5,881 nt of DNA from a bacterium (GTDB lineage Bacteria; Armatimonadota; Fimbriimonadia; Fimbriimonadales; GBS-DC): assembly GCA_029335935.2 (NCBI GenBank), contig JARJMV020000271.1:1-5881 (forward strand). The letters are read 5' to 3'. The notes under the pieces were generated by a model. That model worked only from the letters and a program-made list of their open reading frames with translations. It was not told where the DNA came from and did not search any database. Of this stretch, positions 1 through 5,881 are shown one piece after another (position 1 is the stretch's first letter; each line of letters starts with the position of its first letter). The translations under genes and the position numbers were made by a program.

Positions 1-96
1 GAGATTGTAAGTTTTGACGCCGACTTCGATCGGACAGCCAGAGGTCGCAAAACGCCTGAAGCGGTTCTTCTGGAGTTGAGCGATGGCAGTAGCTGA
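1..96 (+). CDS. C-terminal tail of an unidentified upstream gene (partial)
   Basis: This is the only + strand frame open from the left edge. It gives 31 residues, rich in charged residues (for example [11 protein letters not shown] and [12 protein letters not shown]), and stops at TGA 94-96. I recognise no family, and the segment does not look like Rhs core sequence. Its end overlaps the ATG at 83 by 14 bases, an arrangement common in translationally coupled genes, but a 31-codon open frame can also occur by chance. The start lies outside the window. Confidence 0.3.
   Translation, partial: EIVSFDADFDRTARGRKTPEAVLLELSDGSS
72..75 (+). promoter_or_regulatory. Candidate ribosome binding site for the Rhs-NlpC/P60 gene
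   Basis: GGAG lies 7 bases before the ATG at 83, a normal Shine-Dalgarno spacing. It supports independent translation of the Rhs-tip ORF, since the same frame has a stop (TGA 77-79) immediately upstream and so cannot simply be the end of a longer in-frame Rhs protein. Confidence 0.45.
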
Positions 97-690
97 ACAG
101 CGGTCGTTATGCAGCCAGTATTCGAGCAAGCTGACCGAGAGTGGCGGCTTGGTGCAGGTCGGCGTGCGCTGGTACGACCCCTACACAGGCAGGTTCCTGC
201 AGCAAGACCCGTGGCTGGGTTCAGTGTATGCCACCCTCACGCTGAATGCATATGGGCATTGTGTGAATGACCCTATTGGTTTGACTGATCCTTCAGGTGG
301 GGTATCAACGAGCGCCGAAATTGTAAACAATGCACGCAAGTGGATTGGTACTCCATATAAGCTGGGTGGTAACTCACGAAAAGGTATAGACTGTTCCCAT
401 TTCGTACATAAAGTTTATTGTGAGTCTGGATTGGACTATCCTTATACAACCACAAAGGGCTGGCCTCCTAAAGACTTTGTGGAGGTGAAGGACCCTCAAC
501 CAGGCGACGTAATCTTCTGGGAACCAAGCGATAGATATGGAGGACATGGCATATGGGGACAGTTACAGACCCTGGAAACCACACGATGATAGATGCTGGT
601 ACAAGGTGTGGCGTATCGGAACGTGATTGGCGGAAGGTGCGAAGGGGGAACCCTAAGTTCTATCGCCACAAGGCTTTCGTCGATGAATGA
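83..690 (+). pseudogene. Orphan Rhs core tip fused to NlpC/P60 peptidase toxin-like domain, frameshifted
   Basis: Residues ~17-73 match the C-terminal end of an Rhs core: [18 protein letters not shown], then [10 protein letters not shown], ending in PIGLTDPSG (residues 64-72), which fits the PxxxxDPxG self-cleavage consensus. Residues ~74-156 are an NlpC/P60 cysteine peptidase domain with [10 protein letters not shown], nucleophile Cys104 in GIDCSHFV, and PGDVIFW. In the initial frame translation ends at TGA 587-589 with no sensible His segment. Shifting -1 at about 550 gives [17 protein letters not shown], ending GNPKFYRHKAFVDE and a stop at 688-690; this restores the expected His motif and gives about 202 residues. 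The family cleaves peptidoglycan peptides or related amide bonds; as an Rhs C-terminal domain it would be a delivered toxin (inference). No full Rhs core precedes it, so it is an orphan tip or a decayed gene. A one-base sequencing deletion is an alternative to true inactivation. Confidence 0.8.
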
Positions 691-698
691 AGAAATTC

Positions 699-705
699 GA
701 GGTGA
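699..705 (+). promoter_or_regulatory. Strong ribosome binding site for the 712-1575 gene
   Basis: GAGGTGA sits 6 bases before ATG 712. It fixes that start codon and makes the following ORF a real gene rather than a shadow. It lies just after the restored stop of the NlpC/P60 gene, consistent with a two-gene transcript. Confidence 0.75.
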
Positions 706-711
706 GATCAA

Positions 712-1575
712 ATGCGAAGACCAAATCTGCAGGTGCGGCGTCTTTGGCGCGGCGACAAGGGGCGTCTTCCAACCCAGTTGGAACTACCACCTCTCGTCTA
801 TGACGGCGCAGGAAATCCTTTTGCTGTCAGCGAAGCGCGTGATGAACTATGCCTGTGCAACCAAAGCCATCTCCTGCTCTGGAAACAAATTAGTGGACGC
901 GCCCAGTTTCATGGAGCCTTTCCGCTAAGTTCAAAGGAAAGCTCACAATATCTGGGTTGGGGAATAACCTCTGCTCCATGGGGATGGATAGTCCTTGCTA
1001 ACGAAGGCGACACGCTTTGGCGGCTTTCGATAGACTCCCGTCTTCAGGTTCAGGATCGTGTGTCCTTGAGTGGCTTTCTGCGAGATTACAATGTTGCTCC
1101 GCCGTTGCGTGTTAGGCTTCACAAACAGGATGTCTACTTCGCAGATAAAGAAACGCTTGTCATTTGTGATTTGCGAGGCGATTTCAAAATGAGCCGAGCT
1201 TGTCCCTACGGATTTACTCTTACTGACGCAACCTTAGTACTGCCCAGTTCGGAAGATGAACTGCCCACAGGGATACGTTCTGCGGAGCTTATCGCTTCTT
1301 TGCCTAATCGTGAGCTGCGCTTTTGGTTGTCAGAGCGCTATGTCAAACGTGCCAATCCACCATACCTGCAGACAGAGTTAGTAGTAAGTCAGGGCGCAAA
1401 GATCGAGAAACAGTGCTGGTTGAATGGAGACGCTGGGGTGATACATGAGTTGCGTGTGCCTTCCCAGATAGAGTGGGTGGAGTTTTCTCCGTCAGGAAGC
1501 GTATATGTGCTTGGTTGGAAGTATGCTGGGCTAAAAGGTAGCGTCGGGTTGTGGCGTCTAAGCGGATGTTTTTAG
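712..1575 (+). CDS. Unrecognised 287-residue protein, candidate immunity partner of the Rhs-NlpC/P60 gene
   Basis: I do not recognise a family with certainty. The protein has no evident signal peptide or membrane span, so it is probably cytoplasmic. It shows several segments of alternating hydrophobic strands ending in Trp-rich turns: CLCNQSHLLLWK, GWIVLANEGDTLWRLS, DVYFADKETLVICDLRG, ELRFWLSERY, and VEFSPSGSVYVLGWK followed by VGLWRLSG. This spacing suggests a WD40-like beta-propeller, but that is inference from pattern only. The start is supported by a strong Shine-Dalgarno. It begins 21 bases after the restored stop of the NlpC/P60 gene, the usual place of an immunity gene in a polymorphic toxin cassette. 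Its base composition is lower in GC than purF (two sampled lines 45% and 48%), matching the toxin-like domain and suggesting transfer as one block. It could instead be an unrelated cargo gene. Confidence 0.8.
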   Translation: MRRPNLQVRRLWRGDKGRLPTQLELPPLVYDGAGNPFAVSEARDELCLCNQSHLLLWKQISGRAQFHGAFPLSSKESSQYLGWGITSAPWGWIVLANEGDTLWRLSIDSRLQVQDRVSLSGFLRDYNVAPPLRVRLHKQDVYFADKETLVICDLRGDFKMSRACPYGFTLTDATLVLPSSEDELPTGIRSAELIASLPNRELRFWLSERYVKRANPPYLQTELVVSQGAKIEKQCWLNGDAGVIHELRVPSQIEWVEFSPSGSVYVLGWKYAGLKGSVGLWRLSGCF

Positions 1576-1640
1576 CTGAAGAGACGCCCTGTGAGTTAGC
1601 GCTGTAGCGCTTGGCAGCAGGAATCAACGCTTCATCAGCG

Positions 1641-1739
1641 AATGTACCCATCACCAATGCCCTTGGCGACTTGGTGAGCGGCATGCGACAGGTGTACGAC
1701 TGGAACGGGACGTGGTTGTATCGGAACGAACCAACTCAC
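1641..1739 (+). pseudogene. Rhs core fragment (remnant) upstream of purF
   Basis: The frame reads NVPITNALGDLVSGMRQ then VYDWNGTWLYRNEPTH, which looks like the Rhs core segment that normally precedes the [13 protein letters not shown] tip. Homology-like sequence ends around 1739; the RWYDP part that should follow is absent. The 83-690 gene starts with just that missing part. The fragment has no start of its own: the frame is open only from the TTG at 1611, after a TAG at 1605-1607, and no Shine-Dalgarno is seen. It happens to be in frame with purF, producing a misleading longer ORF. I read it as recombination debris rather than a translated PurF extension. Confidence 0.6.
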
Positions 1740-1769
1740 TCATCCGCTCTCGCTCCTCGCTTGAACGGG

Positions 1770-1775
1770 TACACT
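1770..1775 (+). promoter_or_regulatory. Candidate -10 box for a leaderless purF transcript
   Basis: TACACT matches TANNNT and lies 9 bases before the GTG at 1785, where a transcript would begin close to the start codon. No recognisable -35 element and no Shine-Dalgarno are present. The same box-to-start spacing recurs before the 3241 gene. Weak by itself. Confidence 0.3.
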
Positions 1776-1784
1776 ATCCGTACC

Positions 1785-3212
1785 GTGTGGAACGATGACG
1801 CGCCGCGCGAAGCGTGTGGACTGTTCGGAGTTTACGCGCCAGGGGAGGATGTCGCCCGATTGACCTACTTCGGGCTGTTCGCGCTGCAACATCGCGGGCA
1901 AGAGAGCGCAGGCATCGCCGTCTCCGATGGCGAACGGATACGCGCCTACAAAGACCTCGGCTTGGTGACGCGCGTGTTCACCGAACCAGTGCTGCAGAGC
2001 CTGCAGGGGCATATTGCAGTCGGGCACACACGCTACTCCACCACCGGCTCATCCACTTTGCGCAATGTGCAGCCGATAACTTGTTCCACCGAGCATGGCA
2101 ATATCGCGGTGGCGCACAACGGCAACTTGGTGAACGCGCACACGCTGCGGACGCAACTGGAAGCTTTAGGCGAACTGTTCGAGTCGACCAACGACTCGGA
2201 GGTGATTGTGCGCTTGATAGCCCGCGCGTTGGAATCGGGGGACGACATCGTGGCGGCGATACGCGCGATGATGGCGCAGGTGGCGGGGGCATACTCGCTG
2301 GCGATTCTGACGCCGACGCAGCTGATTGGCGTGCGCGACCCGTTCGGCGTACGCCCGCTGTGCTTGGGTAGGCTGGAGGATGCGTGGGTGCTGGCGTCGG
2401 AGACCTGCGCCCTACCGCCCATCGGTGCGACCTACCTGCGCGATGTGCTGCCTGGCGAGATTGTGGTTATCGATGCGGATGGCTTGCGCTCCTACGACGG
2501 GCTCCCCCCCGTGCGCGAGGCGTTGTGTATGTTCGAACTGATCTACTTCGCCCGACCCGACAGCCACCTGTATGGGCGACTGCTGTATGAGGCGCGTCGC
2601 CGCATGGGGCGCAGGCTGGCGTTGGAGCATCCCGTAGCGGCGGATTTGGTAATCCCCGTGCCCGATTCAGGCGTGCCCGCCGCCGTGGGCTACGCGACCG
2701 AGTCGGGCATCCCCTACGGCGACGGGCTTATCAAGAACCGCTACGCGCCGCGCACCTTCATCCAGCCCGACCAGCGACTGCGCGAGCAGAGCGTGCGGCT
2801 CAAACTGACCCCCCTACGCGAGGTGATTGCCGACAAACGGCTTGTGGTGGTGGACGACTCCATCGTGCGCGGCACAACCACGCGCCAGATTGTGCGCCTC
2901 CTATTTGAGGCGGGCGCACGCGAAGTGCATATGCGCATCACCGCCCCGCCTATCCGATACCCATGCCACTACGGTATCGACATGGCGACCCAGCGCGAGC
3001 TGGTCGCGGCGCACCACACGGTGGAAGATGTGCGCCAACAGATTGGGGCGACCTCGCTGGGCTACCTGAGCATCGAGGGGCTGGCGCAGGCGATAGGTCA
3101 GCCGCGCAGCCGATTCTGCCTTGCCTGCTTCAACGGCGAATACCCCATCCCAATCCCCGACGATATAGAGTTGGTCAAAGAGATGTTCGAAACGCCTGCC
3201 GCCCGCGTATAG
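1785..3212 (+). CDS. purF: Amidophosphoribosyltransferase (glutamine PRPP amidotransferase)
   Basis: Catalyses the first committed step of de novo purine synthesis: PRPP plus glutamine to 5-phosphoribosylamine, glutamate and pyrophosphate. The N-terminal class II glutaminase domain begins at Cys11 (CGLFGVY) and carries [28 protein letters not shown] and FESTNDSEV. The C-terminal phosphoribosyltransferase domain has the PRPP loop [13 protein letters not shown] (~354-366). Cys248 (CMFE), Cys394 (CHYG), Cys445 and Cys448 (CLAC) correspond to the four ligands of the 4Fe-4S cluster of the Bacillus-type enzyme. I choose GTG 1785, giving 475 residues and a 10-residue propeptide before the catalytic Cys, close to the 476-residue Bacillus protein with its 11-residue propeptide. 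The frame stays open back to TTG 1611, but that extension encodes an Rhs remnant. TTG 1761 is the other possible start. The hydrolase gene follows after 28 bases. No other pur gene is in the window. Confidence 0.96.
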   Translation: MWNDDAPREACGLFGVYAPGEDVARLTYFGLFALQHRGQESAGIAVSDGERIRAYKDLGLVTRVFTEPVLQSLQGHIAVGHTRYSTTGSSTLRNVQPITCSTEHGNIAVAHNGNLVNAHTLRTQLEALGELFESTNDSEVIVRLIARALESGDDIVAAIRAMMAQVAGAYSLAILTPTQLIGVRDPFGVRPLCLGRLEDAWVLASETCALPPIGATYLRDVLPGEIVVIDADGLRSYDGLPPVREALCMFELIYFARPDSHLYGRLLYEARRRMGRRLALEHPVAADLVIPVPDSGVPAAVGYATESGIPYGDGLIKNRYAPRTFIQPDQRLREQSVRLKLTPLREVIADKRLVVVDDSIVRGTTTRQIVRLLFEAGAREVHMRITAPPIRYPCHYGIDMATQRELVAAHHTVEDVRQQIGATSLGYLSIEGLAQAIGQPRSRFCLACFNGEYPIPIPDDIELVKEMFETPAARV

Positions 3213-3225
3213 CGTCGCGGTGAGG

Positions 3226-3231
3226 TATTGT
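3226..3231 (+). promoter_or_regulatory. Candidate -10 box for a leaderless hydrolase transcript
   Basis: TATTGT (TANNNT) lies 9 bases before ATG 3241, overlapping TATAAG at 3231-3236. A GGTGAGG at 3219-3225 is 15 bases from the ATG, too far for ordinary Shine-Dalgarno pairing. The AT-rich patch stands out in high-GC surroundings. There is no clear -35, and read-through from purF is equally possible. Confidence 0.3.
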
Positions 3232-3240
3232 ATAAGCGCG

Positions 3241-3987
3241 ATGGACGAGCAGTTGGTGTGGATACCCAGTCGGGGCAAGCGGATGGCGGGTGTGTTGCAC
3301 CTGCCGCGCGTGCGAGGGCGCGCGCCTGCCGTGCTGATGTGTCACGGCTTCACGGGGCACAAGGCGGAGAGCCACCGCCTGTTCGTACACACGGCGCGAC
3401 GCTTAGCGCAAGACGGATTGGCTGTGCTGCGCTTCGACTTTCTCGGCTCAGGCGACAGCGAGGGTCTGTTCGAGGAGATGACCATTCGCGGTGAGGTGGA
3501 CGACGCACTCAGTGCGCTTGAGTTCTTGCGTGGACGCCCGCGCATCGACGGCAACCGTATCGCGATGCTGGGCTTCTCGCTGGGCGGCTGCGTGGTCGCG
3601 CTTAGCCTGCCGCGCGCGGACACAGTGAAGACGCTCGTGCTATGGGCGCCTGTGTCCAACCCGATGCGCTGGATGCCCCCCAACGGCATCCCCGACAAGC
3701 CCCAAAATCGCGGCGGCTACCTCGTGGGGGTGAACTTCTATCGCGAGCTGCCCGAACTCAAACCGCTGGAGAGCGTGCGCGCCTACAAGGGCAGCGTGCT
3801 GACGCTGCACGGCGGGGCAGACCAAGCAGTGTCGCCCGACGAAGGACGCGCCTACGAACGCGCCTTTGCCAACGCCGCGCCGTTCGAATTCCGCCTCATC
3901 GACGACGCCGACCACACCTTCACCCAGCCCGAACACGAGCGTACCCTCATCCAGCACACTGCCGAGTGGCTCGCACGGCATTTGTGA
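3241..3987 (+). CDS. Alpha/beta-hydrolase, probable esterase (cinnamoyl/feruloyl-esterase-like)
   Basis: A 248-residue single-domain serine hydrolase without signal peptide, so probably cytoplasmic. HGFTG (35-39) supplies the oxyanion hole, Ser113 in GFSLGG is the nucleophile elbow, Asp194 in HGGADQAV the acid, and His225 in DDADHTF the base. Other family marks are [14 protein letters not shown] and RIAMLGFS. Length and motif spacing resemble the ~249-residue bacterial cinnamoyl/feruloyl esterases and related S33/dienelactone-hydrolase-like proteins; the true substrate cannot be told from sequence. ATG 3241 is preferred over in-frame GTG 3220 because homology-like sequence ([18 protein letters not shown]) starts just after it and 3220 has no ribosome binding site. 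It is 28 bases after purF on the same strand, probably co-transcribed. Its stop is 4 bases from the converging priA stop. Confidence 0.92.
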   Translation: MDEQLVWIPSRGKRMAGVLHLPRVRGRAPAVLMCHGFTGHKAESHRLFVHTARRLAQDGLAVLRFDFLGSGDSEGLFEEMTIRGEVDDALSALEFLRGRPRIDGNRIAMLGFSLGGCVVALSLPRADTVKTLVLWAPVSNPMRWMPPNGIPDKPQNRGGYLVGVNFYRELPELKPLESVRAYKGSVLTLHGGADQAVSPDEGRAYERAFANAAPFEFRLIDDADHTFTQPEHERTLIQHTAEWLARHL

Positions 3988-3990
3988 GCC
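3968..3990 (+). terminator. Hairpin at the hydrolase/priA convergent junction (possible terminator)
   Basis: GGCTCGCA (3968-3975) pairs with TGTGAGCC (3983-3990) through 8 base pairs, one of them G-U on the + strand transcript, with a 7-base loop. It spans the hydrolase stop and ends two bases before the priA stop codon. On the complementary strand the wobble becomes an A-C mismatch. Neither side has a T tract, so classic intrinsic termination is doubtful; it could act as a transcript-end stabiliser or mark Rho-dependent ends. Confidence 0.35.
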
Positions 3991-3991
3991 G

Positions 3992-5881
3992 CTATAGCAA
4001 CTGCATCGGGTCGATATCGACCTTGATGCGCGCGCGGTCGTTCAGCGGTAGGGCATGCAGCGCGGGCGCAAGATAGTCCGCCGGCTCCGCATCAGGGGCG
4101 AACTTCAGCAGCAGATGATAGCGGTATTGCCCCTCCAGCCGTTCCAACGGCGCGGGCGCAGGTCCCAGCGCCTGCACCAGCGCGTCCCCGCACAGCCCCG
4201 ACAGCGCGTCGGCAAGCTGCGCCAGCGGTTGCTCCGCCGCGTGGGGGTGGGCGTCTGCGCACAGTAGGTTCACTAAGCGTGTGAACGGCGGATAGCCCAC
4301 CTCGCGGCGGTTCGCCAACTCCTGCGCGTAGAACGCCCGATAATCTTGACGCAGGGCGCACTGCACCGCGAAGTGGTCGGGGTTGTAGGTTTGGATGAGC
4401 GCGCGCCCCTGCTGCTGCCGTCTGCCCGCGCGTCCGATGACCTGCGTCAGTAGTTGGAACACACGCTCGCTCGCGCGAAAGTCGGGCAGGTACAGCCCCG
4501 TATCCGCGCTGATTACCCCCACCAAAGTCACGCGCGGAAAGTCCAGCCCGCGCGCCGCCATCTGCGTGCCGATAAGCACATCGAGCGCGCCCGCCCGAAA
4601 GTCGGCGAGTATCTGCAGATACTGCCCACGCCGCGCGAAGGCGTCGCGGTCTAACCGCGCGATGCGCACATCGGGCAACAGCTGGCGCAACGCGCTCTCC
4701 ACGCGCTGCGTGCCTACGCCGAACGGACGGATTTCCAATCCGCCGCAGTGGGGGCAAGTGGTGGGCGGCGTCTCGCGATGCCCGCAGTGATGACAAAGCA
4801 GAAACGGTCGCGCGCCCCGATGATAGACCAGCGCGACCGAACACTGGGAACACATCGGCGAATACCCACACTCGCGACAGAGCAACATCGGGGCGTAGCC
4901 GCGCCGATTCAAAAATAAGATAGCCTGCTCGCCGCGCGCCAGTGTCGCCTGCAACGCCTCCAAGAGTTCGGGGCTAATCGGCTGGAACGGCTTGCCGCGC
5001 TGGTCAATCAGCGCAGTTTCGGGCAGGCGTGCGCCGCCCACGCGCTCGGGCAGCTCCAGCAGGCGCAGGTCGCCCCGTTCGGCGCGGGCGAAGGTCTCCA
5101 GCGCAGGCGTCGCCGAGCCGAGCAGCAGCACAGCAGCAGCATCCCGAGCGCGCCTCTCCGCTAGCAGTCGCGCGTGATAGGCGGGTGCGCTGGACTGCTT
5201 ATACGAGTTCTCATGCTCCTCATCGACGATAATCAGCCCCAGATTGGGCAACGGCGCGAAGATGGCCGAGCGTGCGCCCACCACAATCGGCGCGCTGCCC
5301 TGCTGGATGCGCAGCCACTGCGCGTAGCGCTCGGATGGGCTGAGCTGGCTGTGCCACAGCGCGACGCTCGCGCCGAACCGCTCGCGAAACGCTTGGCTCA
5401 GCTGAGCAGTGAGCGCAATTTCAGGCACGAGCGTCAACACCGTGCGCCCCAAGCGCAGGCACTCAGCGGCAGCGCGCAGATACACCTCCGTCTTGCCGCT
5501 GCCCGTGACGCCAAACAGCAAAAACGGCTGATAGCGCCCATGCTCCAACGCCTGTCGCAAAGTGTTTATCGCATCGCTTTGATGAGGCGTTAGCATCGGC
5601 GGCGGCGTAGCGGGGGGCGCAGGCGGCGTATCGGCGGACACGAGGCGCACCAGCCCGCGCTCCTCCAAACTGCGCAGGCTGCCGACGCCCGCGCCTGTCG
5701 CTTGCAGCAGCGTTCGGCGCGGGAGCGCGCCCTCCGGATGCTCCAGCAGATGCATCAGCAAAGTCGCCTGGGCAGGCGCGCGCGCCGCCCCACGCGCAAA
5801 GAACCCCTCCAACGCCTCAGGCGATGCAATCAGCTCCACCAGCGTCTCAGGACGCGCAGGCGCAGGCGGCGGCTCCAGCGT
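3992..5881 (-). CDS. priA: Primosomal replication restart helicase PriA, 5' end outside the window
   Basis: ATP-dependent 3'-5' DNA helicase that reloads the replisome at stalled or repaired forks. The visible 629 residues include a winged-helix region (about 5610-5830), a Pro-rich linker, then the helicase. The Walker A is GVTGSGKT (5489-5512), the Walker B DEEH (5213-5224), and motif III GSATPALE. All eight zinc-binding cysteines are present as CREC, CSQC, CHHC and CPHC (4745-4879), followed by GTQMAARGLDFP and the arginine-finger region QVIGRAGR. The C-terminal domain (YPPFTRLVN, YRYHLLLK) ends DIDPMQLL at TAG 3992-3994. GTG 5837-5839 is an internal codon: the frame continues through a Pro-rich stretch to the right edge, so the N-terminal 3'-DNA-binding domain of this usually 700-830-residue protein is outside. 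No motif residue is missing. Confidence 0.96.
   Translation of the reverse strand, partial: TLEPPPAPARPETLVELIASPEALEGFFARGAARAPAQATLLMHLLEHPEGALPRRTLLQATGAGVGSLRSLEERGLVRLVSADTPPAPPATPPPMLTPHQSDAINTLRQALEHGRYQPFLLFGVTGSGKTEVYLRAAAECLRLGRTVLTLVPEIALTAQLSQAFRERFGASVALWHSQLSPSERYAQWLRIQQGSAPIVVGARSAIFAPLPNLGLIIVDEEHENSYKQSSAPAYHARLLAERRARDAAAVLLLGSATPALETFARAERGDLRLLELPERVGGARLPETALIDQRGKPFQPISPELLEALQATLARGEQAILFLNRRGYAPMLLCRECGYSPMCSQCSVALVYHRGARPFLLCHHCGHRETPPTTCPHCGGLEIRPFGVGTQRVESALRQLLPDVRIARLDRDAFARRGQYLQILADFRAGALDVLIGTQMAARGLDFPRVTLVGVISADTGLYLPDFRASERVFQLLTQVIGRAGRRQQQGRALIQTYNPDHFAVQCALRQDYRAFYAQELANRREVGYPPFTRLVNLLCADAHPHAAEQPLAQLADALSGLCGDALVQALGPAPAPLERLEGQYRYHLLLKFAPDAEPADYLAPALHALPLNDRARIKVDIDPMQLL

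Noticed and set aside
14..19. TTGACG, a possible -35 element upstream of the Rhs-tip gene
   Set aside because: No acceptable -10 sequence is found 16-18 bases downstream, and the site lies inside an open frame from the left edge.
548..560. Programmed -1 ribosomal frameshift to make the full NlpC/P60 domain
   Set aside because: No slippery X-XXY-YYZ heptamer and no obvious stimulatory stem directly downstream; a one-base deletion or sequencing error explains it more simply.
593..928. 111-codon + strand ORF overlapping the end of the NlpC/P60 gene and the start of the 712 gene
   Set aside because: It lies in a different frame from both supported genes, has no Shine-Dalgarno, no recognisable motif and covers the frame-restored stop and the strong ribosome binding site of the next gene.
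1598..1611. AGCGCTGTAGCGCT, a 5-pair hairpin with TGTA loop after the 712-1575 gene
   Set aside because: The stem is short, lies 22 bases after the stop and is followed by TGGCAGC with no T tract. Such short GC palindromes are common here, so I do not call it a terminator.
1814..3223. Several 60-185-codon ORFs in other frames of purF on both strands
   Set aside because: They are Arg-, Ala- and Pro-rich translations typical of shadow frames in high-GC genes, with no motifs, and lie wholly inside or over a clear purF.
3220..3240. GTG 3220 as the hydrolase start
   Set aside because: It adds seven residues (MRYCISA) before ATG 3241 with no ribosome binding site, lies 8 bases after the purF stop, and the family-like sequence begins after the ATG.
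5837..5839. GTG as the start codon of priA
   Set aside because: The frame stays open through a Pro-rich stretch to the right edge, and starting here would omit the N-terminal DNA-binding domain found in PriA proteins.

Overview
The window appears to come from a bacterial chromosome of moderately high GC. Two sampled 60-base lines in the housekeeping half count to 70% GC, while lines in the left part count to 40-48%. PurF and PriA place it in Bacteria. The left-end Rhs tip (wording such as VGVRWYDP and [12 protein letters not shown]) reminds me of Rhs/YD-repeat proteins of Armatimonadota-like genomes. That is from memory only, and the phylum is not established here.

Left third (1-1740), accessory: a short open frame of unknown identity enters from the left edge. 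It overlaps a small gene (83-690) that joins the last ~70 residues of an Rhs core, including its PxxxxDPxG processing motif, to an NlpC/P60 cysteine peptidase domain. A -1 frameshift near 550 splits this gene; restoring it recovers the catalytic His segment and a stop at 690. After 21 bases and a strong ribosome binding site comes an unrecognised 287-residue protein (712-1575) in the position usually held by an immunity gene. Next is a broken piece of another Rhs core (about 1641-1739). It stops roughly where the first fragment begins, so the two look like the two sides of a recombination point. The block reads as an orphan polymorphic-toxin module or a decaying remnant of one.

Right two thirds (1785-5881), housekeeping: purF (first committed step of purine synthesis) and an alpha/beta-hydrolase lie on the + strand 28 bases apart and are probably co-transcribed. 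They converge on the minus-strand primosomal helicase gene priA, with 4 bases between stop codons and a hairpin over the junction. priA is complete at its C-terminus but runs off the right edge, so its N-terminal DNA-binding domain is missing. Neither + strand gene has a convincing Shine-Dalgarno at normal spacing, and both have a TANNNT box exactly 9 bases before the start codon, which may indicate leaderless transcripts.

I saw no tRNA, rRNA, CRISPR array or intact insertion sequence. The most notable item is the Rhs-NlpC/P60 plus partner-gene cassette and its reciprocal Rhs fragment beside purF.
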